Positions 40,362 to 49,082 of a DNA stretch of 64,000 nucleotides are shown here, one piece after another. Both the position numbers and the translations under genes were made by a program. Under the pieces are notes generated by a model, which worked only from the letters and a program-made list of their open reading frames with translations, was not told the DNA's origin and did not search any database. How positions within the stretch are numbered: position 1 is the stretch's first letter; each line of letters opens with the position of its first letter. The stretch is from Paenibacillus aurantius (GTDB taxonomy: Bacteria; Bacillota; Bacilli; Paenibacillales; NBRC-103111), in contig NZ_CP130318.1 of assembly GCF_032268605.1 (NCBI RefSeq), positions 5,844,501 through 5,908,500 of the forward strand, written 5' to 3'.

Positions 40362-40489
40362 CCGAAAATCCGCCTCTCTTTCTCTCTTCCCGCCTGGCTT
40401 CCCGCTCAAGCAGGTCCTTGGCCTTATCCTTTCGCTTCATTATAATAGAAGGAAAAGATAGGAGAAAGCGAAAGGGTGGAGGTCCTTAC

Positions 40490-41368
40490 CTATTCTTTAA
40501 GAGAGCCGAGCATGACGCCTTTCACAAAATATTTCTGAAGGAATGGATAGACGAGCAGAATCGGAAGGGTGCTGAACAAGATGGCCGCCGCCTTGATCGT
40601 TTCGGGACTGGACAGAATTCCCGAATCGACGGCAATCGAATCGAGACCGGAGTCCGTTCCGCTGCTCGCCACCATGTTCTTCAGCTTAAGCTGAAGCGGA
40701 AACAGATCTTTGGAGCGCAGGTAGATCAGCGCCCCGAAATAGGAATTCCATGTTCCTACCGAATGAAACAGCGCGATGGTGGCGAGAACCGGCGCCGACA
40801 GCGGCAGGACCAGCCGGGCATAGACGCCGAGCTCGCCGCTTCCGTCAATCTTCATCGCATCGACAAGCTCTGCGGAGATGCCCTGGAAGAACGTCTTCAT
40901 GATGAAGACGTTATACGCTCCGAGGGCTCCCGGGATGATCAGAGCCCAGAGCGTATTGATCATGCCGAGCTCTTTGACAACCAGGTAGCTCGGAATAAGC
41001 GGAACCGGGAAGATGAAGGTGAACAGAATGAGCCGGGTGATCATTCTCCGGCCGGGCATCATCGGACGGGTCAGCGTGTAGGCCAGCGTTGACGTCAAGA
41101 TCAAGCACAGAAGCGTCCCCATGAGCGAAATGTAGATGCTTACGCCCATAGCCCGCCACATATCCTTCATCCCGAACAGCGTCTCGTATACGCTCAGCTG
41201 AAAGCCTTTTGGCCAAAGCACAACCAGCTTGTTATTGGCATAGACCGGAGAGCTGACCGAGACGGAAACGAGATGCAGAATCGGGGCGATCATGGTGAAG
41301 CACAGAACGATAAAAAAGGCAGCGTTGGCCCATTGAAACGGCCGGTCGGAACGGCGAGTGATCATCAT
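40490..41368 (-). CDS. Carbohydrate ABC transporter permease (LplC/YtcP-like)
   Basis: 292 residues, six membrane segments. The conserved coupling loop 'EAA'-like region reads 'ELVDAMKIDGSGELGVYARLVLPLSAPVLATIALF'. The N-terminal 'FQWANAAFFIVLCFTMIAPILHLVSVSVSSP' and C-terminal 'LLVYPFLQKYFVKGVMLGSLKE' are typical of the LplC group of CUT1 transporters. Forms the heterodimeric pore with the permease at 41380; no ATPase gene is present, and these systems share a common MsmX-type ATPase. GGAGGAG precedes the ATG. Confidence 0.9.
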   Translation of the reverse strand: MMITRRSDRPFQWANAAFFIVLCFTMIAPILHLVSVSVSSPVYANNKLVVLWPKGFQLSVYETLFGMKDMWRAMGVSIYISLMGTLLCLILTSTLAYTLTRPMMPGRRMITRLILFTFIFPVPLIPSYLVVKELGMINTLWALIIPGALGAYNVFIMKTFFQGISAELVDAMKIDGSGELGVYARLVLPLSAPVLATIALFHSVGTWNSYFGALIYLRSKDLFPLQLKLKNMVASSGTDSGLDSIAVDSGILSSPETIKAAAILFSTLPILLVYPFLQKYFVKGVMLGSLKE

Positions 41369-41379
41369 GCTCTCTCCTC

Positions 41380-42279
41380 CTAATAGATGCTTTCCCCGGT
41401 TGTCCGGCGGCTTAGCTTGTTAAGCCCCATAACCAGAAGGATGCCGACCAGTGCCTTGAAGATCCCGATCGCCGTCGTATAGCTGTACTGGCCACCCATC
41501 AGACCGACCCGGTACACATACGTATCAAACACTTCGCCTACCTCCCGCACAAGCGGATTTAGGAAGAAGAGAACCTGCTCTACGTTAGCATCCAGAAGAT
41601 GCCCGATCCGCAGAAGAAGCAGAACGATGATGGCCGGCAGCAGGGATGGCAGGGTGATGCTCCACATTTGCCGGAACCGCCCCGCCCCGTCCACCATGGC
41701 GGCCTCGTAGAGGTTGGGATTGATCCCCGTCATCGCCGCCAGATAAACGATCATCGACCAGCCGACCTCTTTCCAGATGCCGAGGCTGATGAGGATGCCA
41801 AGAAAATACCGGGGCTCCGTTAAGAAGGACACCGGTTCTCCTCCGTATCCCACGAGAAGCTGATTAACCAGTCCCTTATTCGAAAGCAGCTCCGTGAAAA
41901 TCCCGCCTACGATAACCCAAGACAGAAAATGCGGCAAATACAGCAGGGTTTGAGCCGTCCGCTTGAACCAGCTGAGCCGGATTTCGTTTAAGAGAAGGGC
42001 CAGAATCAGAGGGGCGGGGAATCCGAATACGATGGAATACAGCCCTAGGCGCAGGGAATTCTTCAGCACCAGCAGGAATTCCGGGTATTCGAACATGAAG
42101 CGGAAATGCTTGAGCCCCACCCACTTGCTGTGAAAAAGACCCGCGAACAAATTGTAATCCTGAAAAGCGATCCAGTTCCCCGCAAGCGGTATGTATTTAA
42201 AGATCAGAAAGTGCAGAAGTCCGGGAACGGCAATAAGCAGCAGCACCCAGGAATCGACCGACTTGGCTTTGCGCAGCAA
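41380..42279 (-). CDS. Carbohydrate ABC transporter permease (LplB-like)
   Basis: 299 residues from a TTG seven bases after GGGGGA; the frame continues upstream through a terminator, so that part is rejected. Opens 'MLRKAKSVDSWVLLLIAVPGLLHFLIFKYIPLAGNWIAFQDYN', the usual LplB start, and contains 'NPNLYEAAMVDGAGRFRQMWSITLPSLLPAIIVLLLL' with the EAA loop. Ends 'VMGLNKLSRRTTGESIY', typical of the group. Partner of the permease 11 nt downstream. Confidence 0.9.
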   Translation of the reverse strand: MLRKAKSVDSWVLLLIAVPGLLHFLIFKYIPLAGNWIAFQDYNLFAGLFHSKWVGLKHFRFMFEYPEFLLVLKNSLRLGLYSIVFGFPAPLILALLLNEIRLSWFKRTAQTLLYLPHFLSWVIVGGIFTELLSNKGLVNQLLVGYGGEPVSFLTEPRYFLGILISLGIWKEVGWSMIVYLAAMTGINPNLYEAAMVDGAGRFRQMWSITLPSLLPAIIVLLLLRIGHLLDANVEQVLFFLNPLVREVGEVFDTYVYRVGLMGGQYSYTTAIGIFKALVGILLVMGLNKLSRRTTGESIY

Positions 42280-42306
42280 GATGACTTCCCCCTTTACCCA
42301 GGATGT

Positions 42307-42342
42307 AAAAAGACCCCCCGCCTGCTGAAGCAGAGGGTCTGC
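42307..42342 (-). terminator. Intra-operon terminator between binding protein and permeases
   Basis: Minus strand AGACCCTCTGC and GCGGGGGGTCT pair around a small loop, then TTTTT. Sits after the binding-protein stop; partial read-through would give more binding protein than permease. Confidence 0.75.
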
Positions 42343-42412
42343 GGCCAATGGCTTGTTTCGTTGCTTTCTCCGGCCGCCCCCAAAATAAGACACCCGAGGC
42401 GCCGGGTCCGCT

Positions 42413-44005
42413 CTATTTCTGGCCGGAGCGGTTGTACCAGTCGGTTGCCTCCTGGATGGCCGCCTCCCCGCCGCGCTTCTTCCACTCGGCGACGAAGGAA
42501 TCGAAGCCTTTGTCGAGGTCTTCCTTGCCGACCACGAGCTTCACAAACCAGTCGTAGAACAGGCTGCCCGCCACGAAGGCCGGGTTAAGCTCAGGACGTC
42601 CGTCCAGCGACTTAAGCGGCGGCATGTACATGGCATCGTTCTTCATAATGGTCGATTCCGCATCCTGGTAGCCTTTCAGAATCACATCGCTGTTCGGGAG
42701 CACTTTGAGAGCCAGGGGGTTGTTCAACCCGTTCTCGCGAACGTTGATAGAGAGCTGGAAGAATTCCTTCTCGTTAAGCTCGGAATTGTTAGGCCCTTTC
42801 GGATCGAATTTGACTTGGCCGTTCTCCTCGGTATAGTTGAAATCTTTGATTCCGTAGGCAAAGAATTTGTCAGCCTCCGGACTGCTCCAGGCCCAGTCGA
42901 GGAATTTGATGATGTCCTCCGGATTCTTGGTGTTCGCCGGAATGGTCCAGACGAAGTAGACCTGGTCCGTTCCGATCTGCAGGTAATTGTCCCCTCTCGG
43001 CCCCTTTGGCGGAACCGCCATCGTAATGGCAGCTTTCGGCTGATTCGGATAAGGCTGGGCCGCCACCGCCGCATACTGGTAGGTAGCCGCACCCCAGGAA
43101 GCCACCAGCCCCTTGGTGATATCCGTTCCACGGTCACCCTGCTTCTTGGTAATGAAATCCTTCTCTATGTATCCGTTGTCATACAGCTTCTTGTAGAAAG
43201 CGATCGCTTCCTTCATCTGGGGCTGAATGATGTCCGGCTCCAGCTTGCCGCCCCGAACATGCCAGGTGCCTGGTCTGACTCCAAAAGAACCGGTAAAGAC
43301 ATCGTTCCAGGACATGCCGTCCGTCAGCGACAGGGCCCATTCATTATTCGGGTCGCCGTCTCCGTTCACATCTTTCGTCTTGACGCCCTCCGCGAACTTC
43401 AGGTAATCGTCGAGGGTCTTCGGAACGGGCATGCCGAGCTGATCGAGAATGTCTTGCCGGTAGAAGATCACCCGGTCCGCTTTGGTCCCCGTCAGCACGG
43501 GAATACCGTAGATTTTACCGTTCTTCGTCACCTTAGGGCTATTCCAGGCTACTTCGGGAATCTTCTTCTTCAGGTTCGGGGCGTATTTATCGATCAAGGG
43601 GCCGAGCTCCAGGAAAACGCCCTTGTCCACGGCTCCCTGGTGAACCTCCCAGTCGACGCTGCCGGTTCTGACCAGATCGGCCAGCTCTCCGGAAGCGAAA
43701 CGCAGGGACAATTGCTGCCGGAAATCAATATCGTGGCCGAGGAACTCGAAGTTCAGCTTGCTGCCGGACAAGCGGCTCAGCTCGTCATAGTATTTCTGCT
43801 TCTTCTCCTCCGGGCCTTTGGAAGCAAATCCGGAGTTGTTATGGGAGAGCAGCACCTTGATTTCCCTGCCGCTTTTTCCGGCTGCGTCTGTAGGGGAGCC
43901 TGCCGCAGGGCTCTCTTCCCCGCCTCCGCAGGCAGCCAACACACCGGCGGAGAGCAGCACGGTCGCCACTGCTGCATGCACGGGCCTTTTTCGTTTGCCT
44001 ATCAT
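42413..44005 (-). CDS. Extracellular solute-binding lipoprotein (LplA/LipO-like)
   Basis: 530 residues from the ATG seven bases after AGGAGG. A signal with lipobox LAAC (about residues 12-24) predicts a lipoprotein. The mature protein has the long CUT1 binding-protein style: 'IKVLLSHNNSGF', 'LSGSKLNFEFLGHDIDFRQQLSLRFASGELADLV', 'KNGKIYGIPVLTGTKADRVIFYRQDILDQLGMPVPKTLDDYLKFAEGVKTKDVNGDGDPNNEWAL' and a C-terminal 'GGEAAIQEATDWYNRSGQK'. Binds an oligosaccharide, perhaps plant-derived. Transcribed after the two-component genes. Confidence 0.92.
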   Translation of the reverse strand: MIGKRKRPVHAAVATVLLSAGVLAACGGGEESPAAGSPTDAAGKSGREIKVLLSHNNSGFASKGPEEKKQKYYDELSRLSGSKLNFEFLGHDIDFRQQLSLRFASGELADLVRTGSVDWEVHQGAVDKGVFLELGPLIDKYAPNLKKKIPEVAWNSPKVTKNGKIYGIPVLTGTKADRVIFYRQDILDQLGMPVPKTLDDYLKFAEGVKTKDVNGDGDPNNEWALSLTDGMSWNDVFTGSFGVRPGTWHVRGGKLEPDIIQPQMKEAIAFYKKLYDNGYIEKDFITKKQGDRGTDITKGLVASWGAATYQYAAVAAQPYPNQPKAAITMAVPPKGPRGDNYLQIGTDQVYFVWTIPANTKNPEDIIKFLDWAWSSPEADKFFAYGIKDFNYTEENGQVKFDPKGPNNSELNEKEFFQLSINVRENGLNNPLALKVLPNSDVILKGYQDAESTIMKNDAMYMPPLKSLDGRPELNPAFVAGSLFYDWFVKLVVGKEDLDKGFDSFVAEWKKRGGEAAIQEATDWYNRSGQK

Positions 44006-44054
44006 CCCAATCCCTCCTGGTCGTCTTACTCCCCCTGCCGGGGGATCTGCCCCC

Positions 44055-44083
44055 ATTATAGGGCCGGTAGGGAATCCCTTCCC
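44055..44083 (-). promoter_or_regulatory. Putative regulated promoter of the binding-protein gene
   Basis: Minus strand TATAAT (44055-44060) lacks a good -35. Just upstream is the inverted repeat GGGAA-TCCC-TTCCC (44070-44083), with TTCC/GGAA motifs continuing to ~44090. A perfect -10 with a poor -35 suits activation by the adjacent AraC-type response regulator. Confidence 0.55.
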
Positions 44084-44125
44084 ATGGAATAATCAACGAA
44101 AGTTTGTAGTTTTCCCATGCATTCC

Positions 44126-45193
44126 TTAGCCGCCCCTCTCTTCGGGCATTGCGGATTTGCGGTAGTCCGAAGGGGAGAGTCCGGTATATTTCTTAAAGGT
44201 TTTGGAGAAATAGGCGTAGTCTTCATATCCTACCGCGTCCCCCGCCTCGTAAACCTTCCGGTTCGGGTCCAGGAGGACCTCCTTGGCCTTTTCCATGCGA
44301 AGGGCGGTAAGGTATTGGGTAAAGGACTGGCCGAGCTCCCGCTTGAACACCGCTCCGAAGTAATTCGGCGATAGATCCAAGTGGGCGGCCGCATCCTTCA
44401 GCGAGAGCCCGGGATTCCGGTAATGCTCTTCCAGAAAGGCCTTCACCGTCTGGATGACCCGGTTGTAGCTCCAGTTCCGGGACATCCTCACATGCTCCAG
44501 CAGGCCTGCGAGCCCGGCCTGAACGGCCTCCTTCAGCTCAGCAGTACCGGCGGGCTGCTCCGGCAGACGCCATTCCGGGAGGGGGAGGCCGCTCCGGTTC
44601 AGCTCTTGAAGCGTTCCGTTCAGCACGATCCGGTAGTAATCGAGCCGCTCGTCCGGAACGGTATCGGGACGGTTGCCCTCGGCCTCCAGGTAAGAGCCGA
44701 GCCGAGCCGTCTCGGCCGCAAGGCCGTCTTCGTTAAGCTCCCAGATGGCCTCGGCCGCCTGCTCCGCGTACCCTTTCCACGCCCACATCCAATCGCGGCT
44801 CGCCCGTCTGCCCGACTTGGAATTCAGCCGGGCGGCTATTCTTCCGAGTGCGTTGGAGAAATACACCGGATCAATCGGCTTCAGCAGGTAATCCGCCACC
44901 CCGGAGCGGATCGCCGCTTGGGCGTACCCGAAATCGTCATGCCCCGAAACGACCAGGTATTCCGGCTCAAGCTTATGTGCCGAAAGCGTACGGATCAGCT
45001 CCAGCCCGGTGAGCCCCGGCATCCGGATATCCGTGATGATCACATCGGGCTTGGATTCCAGGGATATCCGGTACGCCTGGTCCCCGTCCTTAGCCTCAGC
45101 CAGCACCGAGAAGCCCTTGGCCTCCCTCTCAATTAGCGTCCGCAGGGTAAGGCGGACCATCCTTTCGTCATCCGCAATCAGCACTTTGTACAT
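44126..45193 (-). CDS. Response regulator with AraC-type output (YesN-like)
   Basis: 355 residues. The receiver (1-120) begins 'MYKVLIADDERMVRLTLRTLIE' with the phospho-acceptor Asp in 'PDVIITDIRMPGLTGLELI' and Lys in 'YLLKPIDPVYF'. A ~120-residue linker leads to the AraC double HTH ('VIQTVKAFLEEHYRNPGLSLKDAAAHLDLSPNYFGAVFKRELGQSFTQYL...YEDYAYFSKTFKKYTGLSPSDYRK'). It starts within the last 26 nt of the kinase gene, so the two are translated together. Probably activates the sugar transport genes 3' of it. Confidence 0.95.
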   Translation of the reverse strand: MYKVLIADDERMVRLTLRTLIEREAKGFSVLAEAKDGDQAYRISLESKPDVIITDIRMPGLTGLELIRTLSAHKLEPEYLVVSGHDDFGYAQAAIRSGVADYLLKPIDPVYFSNALGRIAARLNSKSGRRASRDWMWAWKGYAEQAAEAIWELNEDGLAAETARLGSYLEAEGNRPDTVPDERLDYYRIVLNGTLQELNRSGLPLPEWRLPEQPAGTAELKEAVQAGLAGLLEHVRMSRNWSYNRVIQTVKAFLEEHYRNPGLSLKDAAAHLDLSPNYFGAVFKRELGQSFTQYLTALRMEKAKEVLLDPNRKVYEAGDAVGYEDYAYFSKTFKKYTGLSPSDYRKSAMPEERGG

Positions 45194-46814
45194 GGTTCAC
45201 CACTCCTTTCAGGTAGGGGAGCATCATCCGGATGTCCGATCCCGTTTCGCCGGAACGGGCAATGCTTAGGCCGTAGGGATCTCCGAAGGCGAGCCGAAGT
45301 CGGGTATGCACGTTCCACAGCCCGATCCCCCGAAAGGGCTGCTTGTCCGGACGCCCCATATCCCCTTCCTTCCACGAGCGGAAGGCCTCGTTGTATTGGG
45401 CGAGCAGAGCAGGCGGCATCCCCCGCCCTTCGTCGCAGACCGAGAGGGAGAATACGCCCTGCTCCGCCCTGCCCCGGATCGTAATGCGGCCCGGCGTTAA
45501 CCCGTGCCTTTCGTAGGCATGGTGAAACGCATTCTCAAGCAGCGGCTGCACCGTCAGCCGGAGCAAGTACACGCTATCCAGCATGCTTTCGTCCACCTCC
45601 ATGACAAATTCCAAATCCTCGAAGCGTTCCTTCTGGATCTGAATATAGCTTAGGGTATGATCCAGTTCCTTGCGCAGGCTGACCACCTGATCGGGATCGC
45701 TCACGCTGTAGCGGAAGATACTCGACAAATGCAGCGCCATCTGGCTGATCGGCTTGATGTTGAAGAGAAGCGCGTACGAGTTGATAATCTCAAGCGTGTT
45801 GTAGAGAAAGTGGGGATTGATCCGGGACTGCAGGGCCACCACCACCGCCTCCCGGTTTCGCAGCTCCAGTTCCTTCTCGTGCATCCGGGTAGCGTGGACT
45901 TCGCTGACCAGCCTCCGGATTTCGCGGAACATGCGGTAGAAGACGGCGAACGCCAGGACCAGAATCACAGCACCGATGAACAGGGTGAGAAGCTGCAGAT
46001 GCAGAAGCCCCGCGAGCTGCTCGCTTTTGGACATTTCCGAGACGATACGGAACGAAGTCTGCTCGGACACCCCGTAGACCATCATTTTGCGGCCTTCCGG
46101 GTCGTTCAGCGTAAATTGACCGTTAGCCTTGCTCATCTTGTCCGTCCAAGCTTCGGGAAGTCGCGTTCCCCACTTGTCCCGTTCCGTGTGATACAGAATC
46201 ATCCCTTCTTCGTTGGCAATCACGATGTTCCCGTTCTTCCCGTACGGCCGGATGTCGGCAATCTTCAGCATCTGGTTGAGGGACATCTTCATCAGCAGCG
46301 CCCCGGCCGGCGCATAGGTCACGTTGTCAATGATCTTGCGGTACACCAGGATAACCGGGACTCCATTCTTCTCCCCGATCCCGAGAATTTTGAAATTGTC
46401 CTCGTACAACGGCATTTCGAGCGTCGCAAAATCTCCGAAATAGCCGCCCTTGGAGGAAATCACCGTGAATCCGTACATGTCCTTGCGCAGATTGGGGACC
46501 AGCTCATTCGAAAGACGGACCTTGAGCTGGTACATCTCGTAGGGGTTGAGCGGGTCAGCCTTGATGAATTCCTGGATCAGGGGATGTCCCGGAAGGGCCA
46601 GGGAATCGGCACGGACGCCGGAAAAGTATTCATCGAGCTGGGCATTGACCTTCCGGATGAGCTGTTCGTTGTAATAAATGCCGCTGTTCTCCACAATCTC
46701 GGCGGATTTGGCATACCAGATTAAACAAAACGCAAGAAAGGGGATACAAAACAAGACAACAAAAAAAAGAAGCAGGTTTTTCTTGATGGACAGAGGTCTG
46801 CGGAACAGCTTCAT
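45168..46814 (-). CDS. Sensor histidine kinase (YesM/LytS-like)
   Basis: 548 residues. Two TM segments (~15-35 and ~270-295) enclose a large extracytoplasmic sensor, followed by a short HAMP-like stretch. The His_kinase region is 'VVALQSRINPHFLYNTLEIINSYALLFNI', with the phospho-His in N-P-H-F-L-Y-N-T-L, and the ATPase domain has 'VQPLLENAFHHAYERHG' and 'SVCDEGRGMPPAL'. Partner of the overlapping AraC-type regulator. Likely senses a sugar or cell-surface signal for the downstream CUT1 transporter. Confidence 0.94.
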   Translation of the reverse strand: MKLFRRPLSIKKNLLLFFVVLFCIPFLAFCLIWYAKSAEIVENSGIYYNEQLIRKVNAQLDEYFSGVRADSLALPGHPLIQEFIKADPLNPYEMYQLKVRLSNELVPNLRKDMYGFTVISSKGGYFGDFATLEMPLYEDNFKILGIGEKNGVPVILVYRKIIDNVTYAPAGALLMKMSLNQMLKIADIRPYGKNGNIVIANEEGMILYHTERDKWGTRLPEAWTDKMSKANGQFTLNDPEGRKMMVYGVSEQTSFRIVSEMSKSEQLAGLLHLQLLTLFIGAVILVLAFAVFYRMFREIRRLVSEVHATRMHEKELELRNREAVVVALQSRINPHFLYNTLEIINSYALLFNIKPISQMALHLSSIFRYSVSDPDQVVSLRKELDHTLSYIQIQKERFEDLEFVMEVDESMLDSVYLLRLTVQPLLENAFHHAYERHGLTPGRITIRGRAEQGVFSLSVCDEGRGMPPALLAQYNEAFRSWKEGDMGRPDKQPFRGIGLWNVHTRLRLAFGDPYGLSIARSGETGSDIRMMLPYLKGVVNHVQSADCG

Positions 46815-46960
46815 CGGGGTGCTCCCTTCTCATAATCACGCCGCCTGGCTGCTGCGGGTGCCGGTCAAGGCGGTTCCATTTGTTTACAAGGGAACCGCCC
46901 TTACAGGGTAAGGGAGGGTCGGAAGTTCTGTCAACGGGACAGCCTCCGGCAACCCCGCTA

Positions 46961-46974
46961 TTTAAACGCTTTCT
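46961..46974. promoter_or_regulatory. Possible catabolite-responsive element
   Basis: TTTAAACGCTTTCT resembles the cre consensus TGAAANCGCTTTCA, keeping the AANCGCTTTC core. It lies ~45 bp upstream of the -35 of the beta-helix gene and in the kinase upstream region. Confidence 0.45.
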
Positions 46975-47019
46975 ACAAGCTTTTACAAAATCTTAAGAGC
47001 TTCTAGGGCTAAAGTCTCG

Positions 47020-47048
47020 TTGACAACAAACGAACAAAGAAATACATT
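47020..47048 (+). promoter_or_regulatory. Sigma-A promoter of the beta-helix protein gene
   Basis: TTGACA (47020-47025), 17-bp spacer, TACATT (47043-47048), ~65 nt before the ATG. Confidence 0.78.
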
Positions 47049-47113
47049 TTAATGCATAAACAAGCAAGCTTTCCCAATCCATTTCGCGCATTTCAAGAGG
47101 AGGAACCTTACCC

Positions 47114-48937
47114 ATGGTCGAAACTCCCGGAACAAACGAATCGAAACACGCCGTCCCCCGTCCTTTAAGCCGCCGGAAAATGCTTGCCTGGATGGGCATG
47201 ACCGGGGTGGGGCTCGCCCTGTCCGCCTACGGGACGAAGGCCCATGGCCAATCGGTCACGGAAGCCGCTTATTCGAACAAAAATTGGAATGCCGGCGAGC
47301 TCCTCGATCTCTCTTACTGCGTACCCATCACCATAGCCGAGCTTCGCCAGAACGGGCAGCCCTCCTCCAGCGTTTACTTCGTGACCGACCGGGACCAGGA
47401 GGGCTTTTTTCTGTACGATCCTGCCGATACCACCTCCCCCGACAACACCGGTACCGTTCTGGCAGCCGCCTCGGGAGCCCGGTTCAAAAGGGTCCTTAAC
47501 GGCCATGAGGTCAACGCCAAATGGTACGGGGCCAAAGGAGACGGCGTCTCTGACGACACGGCACCTCTTCAGCTGGCCTTGGACGAGGCCCTGCAGCGCC
47601 CTTCCGTGACCGTGGTGGTGCCAGCAGGAACATACAAGATGACGAACGAGCTGTATCTCTTCCGGAATACGCACTTGAAGATGGACGAAGGCACGGTGCT
47701 GCTTCGCTGCCATGACGGCAACCTCATCCGCAACTACCGGCGGACGGACGTCTTTTACGGCTATGAGGGGAACGGGCATCTCACGATAGAGGGCGGGGTA
47801 TTGGACAGCAACGCCGTTAACTATACGCGCGTATGCAACGGCATCGCCCTCGCCCACGCGGAATGGATCACCTTCCGGAACGTCACGGTGAAAGACACCC
47901 AAAGCGGACATGGGGCGGAGCTTACCGGGGTCCGGCATGTGCTGTTCGACCGGTGCCGGTTCGTCGGCTTCATGTATACGTCCCAGTATTATTGCGAGGC
48001 CATTCAGCTTGAGCCGGCGCTGAAGGCCGGCTTTGTGGGCCAAGCCGCCGATCATACGCCCACTCACCACGTGACGGTCCAGAACTGCTATTTCGGGGCG
48101 AGCGGAACCCCGGGAACCGTTCCCTGGCCGTGCGGGGTGGGCGCGCACGGAGCTTATCCCGATGCCTATTTCGACCACATCATTGTTCGGGATAACGTCA
48201 TGGAGAACTCTACCTATTGGGCCATCCGGCCCTTCAAGTGGAGAAATTCCGTCATCGCGGGCAACCAGATCAAGAAGGCCAGCGGGGGAATGTTCGTTTC
48301 TACGCCTTCCGCCACCTCCGCCTCCTCGAAGGACGACAACGGCGTCGTTCATCCGGTCCAGCCGGCCAGCTCCCTTGTGATCGAGCATAATATCATCGAC
48401 ACGGCGACGAGCAACGGGATCTACGTGGAAGGGTTCCCCGAAGGAAGCGGGGAGAAGATCATCATCGGGCACAACGTGATCAAGAATACGGGAGGCCACT
48501 CCATAAGCCTGCGCGGGGTCTACTGTACCGTGGAAGGAAATGTGTTGGAAGGAGCCAAGAAGAATGGGATTTACCTTACCGACAGCCGCCATGTAATCAT
48601 TTCCGGCAACCTGATCCGTGACTCCCTGCAGGAAGGCGTCCGGGTGGTCAACTCAACCGGAGTTCACCTGGCCAACAACCGGATCCTGAATCCGGGCCAA
48701 ACCGGAAACGGGACCTACGACGGGATTTCTTTATGGGGCAGCTGCTCGGATAATCGGGTCATCGGCAATGTTGTAAGGGTCGAGGAAGGAAAGCTCAAGC
48801 CGCGGTACGGGCTCCAGGCCGCCGCTACCGTGACAGGGCTGACACGTCTGCAGAACGACCTTCGCTGCGGAGCGGTCATCGCGAACCTGCAGGATCTGTC
48901 CGCCGCCCCCGTCACCTCAAGCGAGGACTTGGCTTAA
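47114..48937 (+). CDS. Tat-exported right-handed beta-helix (pectate lyase superfamily) protein
   Basis: 607 residues; AGGAGG ten bases before the ATG. The N-terminus has a twin-arginine motif SRRKMLAW and a hydrophobic stretch 'MGMTGVGLALSAYGTKAHG', so export is probably by the Tat path. 'HEVNAKWYGAKGDGVSDDTAPLQLALDEAL' is the pectate-lyase-3 signature, followed by parallel beta-helix rungs with recurring 'V.GN.....NGIYL.......ISGN.I'. It may cleave or bind plant polysaccharide. Divergent from the sensor kinase/transporter locus, so probably part of the same carbohydrate system. Confidence 0.87.
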   Translation: MVETPGTNESKHAVPRPLSRRKMLAWMGMTGVGLALSAYGTKAHGQSVTEAAYSNKNWNAGELLDLSYCVPITIAELRQNGQPSSSVYFVTDRDQEGFFLYDPADTTSPDNTGTVLAAASGARFKRVLNGHEVNAKWYGAKGDGVSDDTAPLQLALDEALQRPSVTVVVPAGTYKMTNELYLFRNTHLKMDEGTVLLRCHDGNLIRNYRRTDVFYGYEGNGHLTIEGGVLDSNAVNYTRVCNGIALAHAEWITFRNVTVKDTQSGHGAELTGVRHVLFDRCRFVGFMYTSQYYCEAIQLEPALKAGFVGQAADHTPTHHVTVQNCYFGASGTPGTVPWPCGVGAHGAYPDAYFDHIIVRDNVMENSTYWAIRPFKWRNSVIAGNQIKKASGGMFVSTPSATSASSKDDNGVVHPVQPASSLVIEHNIIDTATSNGIYVEGFPEGSGEKIIIGHNVIKNTGGHSISLRGVYCTVEGNVLEGAKKNGIYLTDSRHVIISGNLIRDSLQEGVRVVNSTGVHLANNRILNPGQTGNGTYDGISLWGSCSDNRVIGNVVRVEEGKLKPRYGLQAAATVTGLTRLQNDLRCGAVIANLQDLSAAPVTSSEDLA

Positions 48938-48989
48938 GCCGACCGATTTGGATGGAACCCGCCGCTGTGGTACACTATAAATAAGTAAG

Positions 48990-49026
48990 CCCACCTGCGT
49001 CATGCGTTGCGGTGGGTTTTGCTTTT
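48990..49026 (+). terminator. Terminator of the beta-helix protein gene
   Basis: CCCACC..GC and GCGGTGGG form a stem followed by TTTTGCTTTT. Confidence 0.8.
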
Positions 49027-49082
49027 CGATCCTTCCTTACCACCTAAGAATCCATACTCGCCACAAAAGGAGTGTTCGTTAG

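Noticed and set aside
47165-48592. A 475-codon minus-strand frame across the beta-helix protein gene
   Set aside because: No binding site or family; the plus strand has signal peptide, promoter and pectate-lyase signature.
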